64,000 nucleotides of DNA from Diplosphaera chodatii. Taxonomy: Eukaryota > Chlorophyta > Trebouxiophyceae > Prasiolales > Stichococcaceae. Location of the stretch: the NCBI GenBank assembly GCA_032358165.1, contig JAALGY010000011.1:682001-746000 (forward strand). Reading direction: 5' to 3'. The notes below the pieces were generated by a model. It searched no databases and was not told the DNA's origin. It saw only the letters and a program-made list of their open reading frames with translations. Shown piece after piece: positions 37,527 to 47,417 of this stretch (position 1 is its first letter; each line of letters opens with the position of its first letter). Made by a program: the position numbers and the translations under genes.

Positions 37527-40500
37527 GTGGACGAACAGACCTACCTCAGCATGCAGCAGGACTTCCTGCGTGCCCGCAAGGATGAGGCGGCTATGCGTGG
37601 CCAGCTCAAACAGTGAGGATGCCGTGTTGTACCAACATACACGATCATAGGGACACAACGAATACAATGAATCCACTGGTGTATGCTGCGCGACGAGAAA
37701 GCTCGCAACTACACGGTGGTGAGTTCCTCGACCTCAGATGGACGAAAGACTGATGCAACCTGCATCTGCTGCAGGCTTACAGCGCAGCTGGCACGCACGG
37801 AGGATGCCGCCAAGCGAGCATTGCTGGCTGGCACCAATGGTGACGGCATCAGTCAGGGTGCCAAAGCGGGCGGCGGTGGCGGCGGCAGGCTGGCGGGCCG
37901 GCTGCTCGATGCTGAGCGTGCTGTGTCTCGGCTCAGCCTGCAGCGCGGGCAGATGCAGCGGCGGCTGAACATGTGAGGAGGGGCAATCCTTAGGGCATCT
38001 TCCGCTGACACCTGACATTATGCTCGAAGCAGCTTGCGATCTGCTGACTTTGTGCTGCAAACCTCTTGCAGGGAGCGGAAGCGAGCACGAGAAGCTCAGG
38101 AGACAGCCAAGCAGCAGAAGCGCAGGCAACCTGATGGGCATCTGCGTGCAATGTGTATCAGCATGTTCAGTGATGCCAGTGGTGCATGTCGTCATGCGAT
38201 GCATGGGCGATGCAGGGTGGATGAGGTGTTGCGCGGCCAGCGGTACCTTGTGCAGCGGCTGGGCGGCGCCAGGAGCACCGCCCCTCCTGCCACAGCTGTG
38301 CCAAAGCAGGTACACCATACTAGACACCGGCTTCACTGGAGCTCATTTCCACTGAGTGCGGTTGCCAGCATGCTAGCTTTGAGTGCCACCCGAGCGACAC
38401 AGAGGATCACTCTTGCTGACTTGCAGCGGCCTGGCAGTGCGAGCACTGCAGTGACTGCATCTGCGGGCCAGCAGGCAGCAAAGCAGCAGGCCCGTCTGCA
38501 GGCAGAGGTTGCAGCCCTGCAGCAGGACAACACGGCGCTGCGCAGCGAGGCGATGATCCTCGCAGAGCAGCAGCGGCAGGCCTCGGCAAGTGAGGGACAG
38601 TTCATGGGATGGAATGCTGGTAACGATCGTGCCTAGTCTGTGTTGGCGCCCACCCTCCATTGTTCACATGGGCGTGCCCAACCCCTACTATAGAACTTAT
38701 GTACCAGTACAAATGTCTGGCCCAGGTGCAGGTGCCGGCCAGTCGAAGTTAGCGCCGCACAACAGCATGCAGACCCGACTGGCAGCTTTGCAGCGCCGCC
38801 AAGCAGCCAGCCGCCGGACGTCTTTGCTGGGCAGAGGCAGCCTCGCAAGTCCAGCTGCTGAAGCGAGCCCAAGCAGCTTTCCCATGCCTGCTGCTGGTGG
38901 AGCCTCGTGGCCGCCGCGTTCCCACCAGCAGCCAGACCAGGCCCAGCAGCCAAGACCCCAACACCAGCAGGCGCAGGTGTGCGATGAACAGCATACACCT
39001 CTGCTGCCAGGACTGGGCCAGCAGTCGACCAGACCAGCAGCTCAGGTCCGGTCACAGCCTCGACAGCAGTCAGCCAGGAGCTCGACAACAGCTCATACGA
39101 CAAAACTGCACACAGAGCCGCTTGAGCCTGTGTATACACCTGCGAAGCAGTGGCGGCGCCATTGCAGCAATGCGGCTGCAAGCCTGCTTGAGGTGGGCAC
39201 CTTGGTGCTGGGCATTCAACCCACCGGCTGATGTGTGTTCTGCAGCAACAGGCTGCCACCCTGTTGCAAGTGCACACATGCTGACATCAACTGCCATAGC
39301 ATACAGGGTGTGCGTCACCCGGGTAGCAAGTAGCCACTGCAGACACTTCCAGGCTGCCCAGCAGGGTCTGGAGCACCCCGGACCTCGCCACCTGCAGCAC
39401 CTGGTGCCAGATGATGCTGCCGACGGCGTCCCCAGGCTGCGAGCGCAGGCCCAGCAGCTTTGCCGGCACGCCATGCAACTCCAGGGTGTGCTGATACAGA
39501 GCAGCTTGCCAGATCCGTGGAATGGAGGGTTTCGGGATGCATGGCGCTGCTGTACTGCTGGACGCATGCCAATGCTTGCTAATGCGAAGGCTAACACTCC
39601 TAAATGTCGGTGATGCTCGCTGGCACGTATAGGAGAGCGAGAGCGGCTGGAGTGGCGGCATGCACAGCAAAGGCAGCTTGCAGAGCAGGTGGCAACAGTG
39701 GCAGAGACGCCAGGCAGAGGCGGGGCTGTTGGCAGGGGTCCTGCGGTCGGTGGCACACCTTACCCGGATATGCTGACTGACTGCACGACGTCATCATCAG
39801 ATGGCAGGAGTAGCAGCGGCGGCAGCAGCAGTTTCCGTGGAAGTGACACTAGAACTCGCAACAGTTGGTTGGATGCAGCTGACGCGGCAGGCCTCGCCAA
39901 GAAGGCTAAGCTGCTCAGCAGCCAGCGCCATATACAACAACCTGGTTGCGAGCCCAAATTGTGGAGGGCGCCCCCTGCCCCAAGCACCCCAGCCGCCAGG
40001 TGAGAGTGCCATCACTTGATACATGGTGTGCAGTAGCAGCAATGATTATTCTATGCTGCCTGCCCCGCAACACGACGTGGTGATGCCTGCTATACACCTT
40101 CAAGGCTCCACGCATCCAGTGCACATGCAACTTTTGGACTGCTATTGGACAGGGCTTGCGAAGATGTTGTGTTACCGCCGCTGTTATCCGCACGGAGCAG
40201 CCCCGCCAGCACCCCAAAGTGTCCTGCAGCCAATCCAACAAACTGCGGTAGCAGGCTGCAGCTGCGCAGAAGCCGCAGCACCTCTGCGCCCAGCAGCTTG
40301 CCAGGCGACAGCAGCTCAGCGACCGTGCAATGGCACAGGAGTGCAGAGCACATGGCGAGCGGCAGCAGCACCATCAGCCTCTTGGGGCCCGCTGACCTGA
40401 ACTGTCGTCTGTGCAGCAGGCCTGATGCGTCCACAGCCACCCAATATCAGGCCAGCGGCAAGGTCGATGCTGAATGTGGTGGTGCCATGCGACTGCTCCA

Positions 40501-42440
40501 GCCGCCACAGCAGGCTGCCAGGCTGTACATACAAAGCCTGCCGAGTGCGCATAGCAGCGCGCCTGGCAGCACAGCAGCCTCCACCGGCACACATGGCAAA
40601 CTGAGCATTGCTTCTCCTTTGATGAGTCCTTTGATGAGTACCACAGGACTGCAGCTGTCACAGCAGCACTTGCCTCCATCAACACAGCATAGCAGGCCGA
40701 CAACCTCAGGTACTGCACGTCCTGACCTTGAACTTGAAACACATTGATACGAGACACAAACCGCGAGCCTTGCAGGCAACAACGTCATGTGGACGGTCAA
40801 CTGTAGGCCTGAAGCTGCTGAGACCACAACTGGCAGCACAGTCCGCTGCTGCCGCCTTCTGTTGGCAGTATGAGCCAGCTGCAGCTCTGCCAGGTATCAG
40901 GAGTGCAAAGCCACAAACCGAGCCCGCTGTCATGCAGCAGCAGCAGCAGCAGCAGCAGACGGCACCACAGCGTGTCCAGACGCCACAGCATTCGTGCGTG
41001 ATGCCGTGGAGTGATGCAGCTGCTCAGGCACACGCATCTGGCGGTGTGCCACCTCTTGCTGCTGCACCGCCGCCGGAGGCTGCAGGCACCGGCGAGTCAC
41101 AGAGTGCCCCACTGGATGTCGATTTGTCAGTGCCACCTGGGGCCAAGCATGACGGACCAGGCCACCCCAGGCAGCCCGCGCCACTGCTGGCGCTGGAGGA
41201 TGGCCAGTCCTCGTCACAGCCACCTGTGGCTTTAGCTAGCTGGCAGGGGCTGGTTCGGCCGCCGCCGTTGTTGGCACTGGCATTGCCGCCGCATTCGCCC
41301 GTACTTGCTGGATCTGCGCTGCTGCAGCAGCAGCAGCAGCAGCCGCCCTGGCACCACACGAACACGGTCAATATTCGGGTGGATGTGGGCGATGTTATAC
41401 GGCATCGCTGCAGCTGCGTTCAGCAATGCACACACACAATGTCTGAGTCCGACAAGGAGCAGCAACAGCACCGCACGCAGCCACACAGCAGGCAGACCAG
41501 TGCGCAACAGCTGCCGCAGTCTGCCCCTCCCGCAGCAGGCCATGCGGTCGAGCAGCGATCGCAGCTGCCGATACGGCAATCTCCGCTGCTGCCTCACAAC
41601 GACCGCCACATTCCTGGTGCTACAGATGAACAGCAGGAGTCAGCGCCGATCTGGACGGTGCTGCCTCCGTACGACCAGCAGGTGACCCTGCTGAATGTTG
41701 CCGTTGACACTTTATTGCGTGTGTGCATCATTGAACGGTGATGCTTCACAAGACAATGGACACATAGCACGCCGAGTGACAACACTGTGCTTCCCACAGG
41801 GCTGGCCAGGTGTGGCGCGACATGTCCTGGTGTCCCTGGAGGCCGTGCGGATTGTACACCCTGAGCGGCTGAGCTCCCGAAATGTCACTGCTGTGGTCGT
41901 TGCGTACCGCCTGCTGCCGGAGCTGTGCCCAGCAGAGGTGCAGCAGACGGAGGCGCTGCCCCTGAGCAGCGGACCGACCCTGTCGTGCAGCCATGCCATG
42001 GTGAACCGCCTGCCCTGTGTGTTGGTGACTTGGAGTTGGCGTGTTTGTGATTGATTCCATGTGATGTTCATGCATCTTGCTGGTCGCGTGTCAACATCAG
42101 CACGCTTGAAAGGCGCTGTCAATGTTCCATGCAGGCGTATTGCTTGGCTGCAGCGCCTGCTGATGCTGTCAACACCTCAGCAGATCATGCGGCACATCTC
42201 ATGTGGCGCTTTCTCACCACACATGGTGGTGGTCTTATGTCAGTCACGTTATTGAATGCTGCGAGTGGGACCAGCCTGGCGCAGGGTGGCATCGATCTGC
42301 AGGCTGTATGCATAGCCGGTAGCGACATTGCTGGCGGCGAGCTGCCATTACAGGATGCCACTGGCAAGTCTGTGGCCAGATTGGTAGTCAGCATATCAGT
42401 GTGCGAGGCTTACAGGTGGCTGTTGCACCGATTCGGTTAA
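37527..42440 (+). CDS. Coiled-coil protein with C-terminal RPGRIP1/fantom-like C2 domain (5' end unresolved)
   Basis: Resembles the RPGRIP1/RPGRIP1L (NPHP8) family of ciliary transition-zone scaffolds, judged from its ending. Early exons are coiled coil: VDEQTYLSMQQDFLRARKDE (37527-37612), LRDEKARNYTV (ends near 37718), LARTEDAAKRALLAGTNGDG (37788-37972), ERKRAREAQETAKQQKRR (ends 38125), VDEVLRGQRYLVQRLGG (from 38216), AKQQARLQAEVAALQQDNTA (near 38480), ERERLEWRHAQQRQLAEQVA (near 39635). A long Gln/Ser/Pro-rich middle follows (about 39700-41741). The last two exons (41800-42000 and about 42136-42440) form a C2-like fold: ARHVLVSLEAVRIVHPERL, VVVAYRLLPEL, TEALPLSSGP, then GGIDLQAVCIAGSDIAGGEL and VARLVVSISVCEAYRWL. 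Order and spacing parallel the terminal C2 domain of RPGRIP1 (VEYRFL, TPLSLP, a DL...GRDI strand, final L.V.V.A). One intron uses a GC donor (38126). It could be two genes; I treat it as one. Confidence 0.5.
40935..40958 (+). repeat. CAG repeat coding for eight glutamines
   Basis: Eight perfect CAG triplets lie in frame in the Gln-rich exon of the RPGRIP1-like gene. A second run of six CAGs is at 41325-41342. Both are likely length-variable microsatellites. Confidence 0.85.
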
Positions 42441-42572
42441 GACCACGGTGCTCGAGACATAAATGTACTGAGCACCATATCGAAATGTTGCTCAAGCCAT
42501 GATGGCTAATGGCTGTGCTGAAACTATACAATCTCTGATCTGCCGCCGCATGATTTAATCGTCACTCGGCGC

Positions 42573-42593
42573 TTACAAAAGCTATTGGTTACA
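42573..42593 (-). terminator. Two TGTAA polyadenylation signals of the CCR4-like gene
   Basis: Minus-strand TGTAA occurs at 42577-42573 and 42593-42589, about 40-60 nt past the CCR4-like stop codon, between two convergent genes separated by only 193 nt. Confidence 0.55.
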
Positions 42594-42633
42594 AATGAAT
42601 GATGTCCCCTCAAAAATGCCTGTTGCACGAGTG

Positions 42634-44950
42634 TCAAAGGCTGAACAGGCTGCATGGCACAGTCAGCCTTGCCCCCAGTGCCAGGTGGTCGCTTGGCAGC
42701 CTGTCGTTGGGCATTGCTGGGTAACCGGTGAGCTGCGCGGCGTCAGCACCAGTGGCGGCCTCGTATGGCAGCTCCAGCAGCTGCGTGACCGCCCAACCCC
42801 AGCCCAACTGCGACGCAATGACATGTGTCCGCCGTTCATGAATGTCGTCTTTGCTGTTGCTGTTGAGTGCTGCACAGGTATCCGTGCCAGCTGCAGATGG
42901 ACAGTATGTCTTTCTGGTGATGTGCAGAGAATGTGGCGGTGTACCCAAATGTAGTCCAGTGTGCCGGCAAAGGACGCTGTCTTCGTCGAGAGCGGTGGCT
43001 CACAATTGTCCTGGTAGTATGCGCTCGACAAAGGCGCCAAAGCAGACGTAAAGTCAACCTGCATGGATCAAAGCGTCAGCTGAGGTTCTCTGGTACAAGG
43101 CTGTGTCCTATGCTGTCATATAAAAGACTGTCCGGCAGGGCAGCCACACATGTTAGGTTGGAGATCGTGCAGTGGACACACACAATCTGCACGAGGTTGC
43201 CATCTACATGATGCAGGAAGCACCTGCTTCCATTCAGCTTCCTCCCTCCCACGCCAGCGGCTGCGCGGCCAGGGGTGGTCGTGGTGCCGCCGCGGCAGCG
43301 CTCCTGCAGTCCACTGAGCATGACACTGACGCCCCTGCGGCTCAACACTGCTGATGTTGTATGTGTGCCTGCCCTCTAGGGATCTGCCTGTGCGTCGGTC
43401 ACCTGTTGCCAGGAGCTGGTACACACCACTGTGCAGTGCAGACCCCTGCGGCACCTGTACCAACACCAGCAGTGCTGTGCACTGTCAGGTACCTTCGGTA
43501 AAACCTGCAACATTCTACGTTGCCACATGCATTGTGCTTCGCACTGTCATTCTGTGATGCACCCCGCCACAGACGACCAGGCGCACTCACCTCATCAAAG
43601 GCATCGGAGGTGACTTTTCGCCAGAGGCTGTTGAAGTCGCCAGCAAGCAGCAGTGGCAGCGGCTCCCCATGCACCGACTGCTTGTGACGGTCCAAGAATG
43701 CTGCCAAGCGCCGCGCGAGTATGGCTGCCTGCACAGCGGTGTCAGCCGGAGCCAGCTCCTCATCGAGCATCCCGGACAGCAGTGCCGACCAGCAGTCACC
43801 GACAAGCATTGTCATGGCTGCAGCGCAGCCAGCAGTGCCTGCAGACACGGCTGCATACTGGAGAGAGGTGCACGGCAGATGGCAGCGGAAAGCCCAGCGT
43901 ACCTGGCAGAGCTTCACATCAGGCCAGCGCGGGTCCCAGTGCAGGTGCGTCACCGCCGCGATGAACTGCCGGTCCAGCACTGCGTCCCGGCACAGCGCAA
44001 CCACAGCACAATCCTGCCGCGCCTCGAGCTCCCTGCGGCAGGCGCCCGCGGGCCAGCTGCTCGGTACATGGTCTGCAAACCTGCACAGGGCAACCGGAAC
44101 TGTAATGGCTGCTCCAAGTGTATCGCTGCTGTATGTCCCCAAGAGAGTGGTCACTCGCTCATGCCGCAGGCGGCCACCAGCAGGCGGTTTGAGGAGTAAG
44201 CAGCAAAGGCCGGCACCTGATGGTCTGGCTGTCCAGCAGCTCCACGCGGCTGCGCTTTGTCAGCAGCGCCACACCCTCCTGGGGACCCTGCACCGGGTCC
44301 CGCGGCCCCACCGCCCTATGCTCCTCAACCAATAACAGTCTCAATCACAGCAGTGCTGCGTGTGCCTGCATCAATCGTTCGTGCGCCGGCTTTCTTTATC
44401 ATCGCATGCGAACGAGCAGTGAGGATACTCAAGCGCAGCTTGCCTGCCGTAGAAGCGGCCAGCATAGCCAGGCAGCGCTGGCAGCAGCTGCGATCTGAAG
44501 ACGGGCTCCTCGACCTGCTTGGACAATGAGTGCAGCGCGTCGGACGTGAGGAGTGGTTGCTCCCACATGCTTGCAAGAAGCAGACTGGGTGCTCATCACA
44601 TCCGTGAGATGCCGCACCTCTTGCAGACAGAGCACATCTGCATCATAGCTCTGGATCTCCTGCAGGATGCGCGGCCATCTGCTGCTCCAAACCAGCTGCT
44701 CCGCCGATGCATACCTGTGGAACCCAGATGTCGCATACTTGTCAGCCTGCAAGAAACAGGTTCATGTTGTAGGTCATCATCCTGCTGCATGCATGCTGTG
44801 TTCTGCTCTCTGCAACAGCGGCAAACGCTGTACAGATACTCTCAGGGATACGATTCAGCGTACAAGTATGTTATAGGTCACAATCGTGAGCTCAGGATCT
44901 TCTGCACGCGCGGCTCTTGCCGGAGCGATGCGCACAAACTGGCGCTGCAT
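42634..44950 (-). CDS. CCR4: CCR4-type EEP-family nuclease (probable mRNA deadenylase)
   Basis: Endonuclease/exonuclease/phosphatase-fold enzyme most like plant CCR4 poly(A) exonucleases, without an N-terminal leucine-rich repeat. Ten exons: 44950-44864, 44746-44618, 44514-44444, 44315-44217, 44080-43903, 43857-43591, 43454-43403, 43303-43224, 43058-42945, 42780-42634; 407 aa, phases consistent. Motifs in order: LTIVTYNILADKYATS, DADVLCLQE (catalytic Glu), EGVALLTKRSRVELLDS, AAVTHLHWDPRWPDVKLCQ, LLLAGDFNSL (Asp/Asn), ALHSGVYQLL, ASFAGTLDYIW, RLPSDHLALGARL (catalytic Asp-His). The third intron, after 44444, has a GC donor (CAG|GCAAGC); its acceptor choice at 44316 is forced by phase. There is no obvious targeting sequence. 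The start ATG at 44950 gives 17 residues before the fold; an upstream exon cannot be excluded. Angel/nocturnin-type enzymes share these motifs, so the exact substrate is inferred. Confidence 0.85.
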
Positions 44951-45254
44951 GCCTGCATCAAGCAGTCGAGCGGGCAGTTGAAGCCATCACTGTCATGTTT
45001 GATCATCGAAAGTGATGAAGTGAGCAGGTTTGCCTTGCTGCGCGTTTTGATGCCTTGAAAGTGAGACATCTGCCCTGCATCAGCAGATCAAGATGCAGTA
45101 GAGATCAAGGCGACTGCAAGGCCATTCTGCAACCCGCTCGTTGCGACACTTCCAGACTTCCAGTCCTTGACGGTGTGATCGCACCTGGACGTACCAGCCG
45201 CTTTTGCAGTTGCATGGCGTGCAAAACCTGACCCTGGGTTGCGTCTCGGCAACC
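44951..45254. promoter_or_regulatory. Divergent promoter region, CCR4-like (-) and GST-N protein (+)
   Basis: Only 304 nt separate the two start codons, so both promoters and 5' UTRs must overlap or sit back to back. No motif stands out. Confidence 0.4.
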
Positions 45255-47096
45255 ATGTTTGCGGACTACAGGCACAGCGTTGGTGTGATGCACACCTCAT
45301 GCCCAGTGCAGCCAACAATCACGCGTCTTAACAGACCATTCAGCACAGGTGTGCAGCCTAGGCAACATGCTCGCCGCACGGTAGTGCGCGCACAACAGCA
45401 GCAGCATCAGCATCAGCAGCAGCAGGCTGGCAGTGCAGGATCAGGCGTCCTGTCGATCTTCTGCCCACTGTTGAAGCTGGTTTCAGGTGTGTGACGATTT
45501 CCCCTCTCCTCATTGTGCTCTCCGGTGCTTGACTGCCCTCGGGGCTGATGGCATTGGTGAATACAACAGGTGGCGATGCAGCTGCGCCAAGGGCGCGATG
45601 GGCCGAGGTGGCGACCTCAGGCTTTGCGTCAATCTCCAGGCTGCCCTTCGGCACAACAGTCGGTCCCGGCGCCGCAGCTCGCAGCGTGGAGCCGGCTCAG
45701 ACCCTGCAGCTCTTTGAGTTCGAGGCGTGTCCATTCTGCAGGCAAGCGGACATGTTGGACCCTGGCCACCTGCGCCAGCATGATGCTCGGTTGTGCGAAC
45801 CTTGCCTGCGGGCCTAAGCGTGCTTGGAACTCCCCGGGCTTTGTTCACTACCCTGATGTCCAATGTGCAGGCGGGTGCGGGTGGCAATCACAGACCTCGA
45901 CTTGGAGGTGTGCATCATGCAGGGGGGAACCGTGCCCGTAAGAATGACGGCATGCGATGCTCGCCGCAGACCTGCAGTCTGTGGCTGATGGAGCCGCTGG
46001 GCTTATTGCGCAGGTGGATGTGTTCCCCACGCCAAAGGATTCTGTCAGGCACAGACAAGCAGTGCAGGAGCGCGGCGGGAAGCTGCAGTTCCCTCTGTTG
46101 ATAGGTCGGTTCATGAGCTGCAGCACTGTAAAGTTACATGCAGCGCGTGCACACTGTCGCAGGGACTCGTGCTACCTGCATGTGCTAATGTGAAGCTTGT
46201 GCACCCAGACCCTAACACCGGCGACACGATCTACGAGTCGGATGCCATCGTGCGGCACCTGTACCAAGAGTATGGCGGAGGAGTTGACAACATTCCAAAG
46301 GTGATGCTGCGCAGCGTGTTACAGGGTCTGACCGCCAGCTGACTGTGGACATGTGCATTCAAGAGTTCAGGGTCATATCATGCTGCATGTCCATACAGCG
46401 TCCGGGGTCTGCAGCCTCCTGACTGAGCTTGTCATGCTGTGTGCTGTGTGACGCAGGGGTTGATACGCTCCACCCTGGTGCGGGGTTGGGTGCCGACCCT
46501 GCTGCGGGCAGGACGCGGCATGACACGCTACGAGCGTGCGCGCAGCGATGCGCCCGCACAGCCACTGCAGCTGTATGACTACGATGCCAACCAGTTCTCC
46601 CGCCTGTGAGCGCCTCCTCCTCAGCCAGTGGCGAACCAGTTCCCAAGCAGGCGGCTGGTCCCTCACCCCTCTTGCTCTGGGAGCTAGAAACATCGTCAGC
46701 TTGCCAGACAGGTTGGCTGGGTCACAGGGGCCATTCAACAGCTGTTCATATGGTGCCGTGTCAGGGTGCGGGAGGCGCTGTGCGAACTGGAGCTGCCCTA
46801 CCGGCGGATTGCGTGTGGCAAGGGCAGCAAGCGGCGTGCGGAGCTGCAGGAGGCTGCCGGCAGTACGCAGGTGCCCCCGCATGATCTGCATGACGAGAGC
46901 CGTGGGCTGTGCCTGCAGCGGCATGCAACGCGAGCCATCGTGCTTCGCGTGATGTTGGTCTTTGGCATATAGGCCTGGATGTTTGCTCTTACAGGTGCCG
47001 TACCTTCAAGATCCGAACACTAGGCAAGCATTTCAAGATTCAGAGCAGGCGGTGCAGTACCTGTTCACAACTTATGCCTCACCGTCAGCAGGATGA
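45255..47096 (+). CDS. Plastid-targeted protein with two tandem GST N-terminal (thioredoxin-fold) domains
   Basis: Resembles the plant chloroplast 'glutathione S-transferase/thioredoxin family' proteins with duplicated GST-N modules. Eight exons: 45255-45486, 45570-45741, 45871-45907, 46014-46104, 46209-46300, 46457-46605, 46765-46870, 46995-47096; 326 aa. The N-terminus is Ser/Thr/Arg-rich, reaching TVVRAQQQQ, a typical plastid transit end. Domain 1: QLFEFEACPFCR|RVRVAITD, VDVFPTPKDS, GGKLQFPLLIDPNTGDTIYE (45570-46300). The linker is STLVRGWVPTLLRAGRG. Domain 2: QLYDYDANQFSR|LVREALCE, RRIACGKGSKRRAELQ, TQVPYLQDPNTRQAFQDSEQ. Domain 1 keeps the CPFC active-site motif. In domain 2 the matching position is ANQFSR with no cysteine, so only the first domain can do thiol chemistry. 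The second intron has a GC donor (TGCAG|GCAAGC). Its substrate is unknown. A second ATG at 45288 is possible. Confidence 0.85.
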
Positions 47097-47417
47097 GAGA
47101 GTCGCCACATTTCTTTGACTTGTCGAGGGTGATTTGACACACGATTGACAGGCTCATGCGAGTTGCTTGAATGCTCAGTCTTACATGTAGAGTCAGGCAA
47201 CACAAGTTGACTCGTGCATGATGTACGGTATGTACGGCAGAAACGACTGCAGTCCTGCTCACATTGCCTCACAGCTTGCAGTCTGCAAGGCCCCCAATAC
47301 ATGAATGCCAGTTTAATCAACGGTGCAAGCCGCCAACTTCCAACTAAGCTCAAGTGCAGGCCCTTGTGCTTGCGCTGCTCATGTTGCTGCGCATGGCTGG
47401 CGTCGTCCTGCTTGCGA
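47097..47417. other. Convergent intergenic region (GST-N protein and PRK 3' ends)
   Basis: Two 3' UTRs meet here. A minus-strand TGTAA at 47185-47181 is a candidate PRK poly(A) signal, about 235 nt past the stop. Nothing else is seen. Confidence 0.4.

Noticed and set aside
43653..44335. Plus-strand frames across the CCR4-like region
   Set aside because: They are antisense to exons that carry all catalytic motifs of the minus-strand nuclease.
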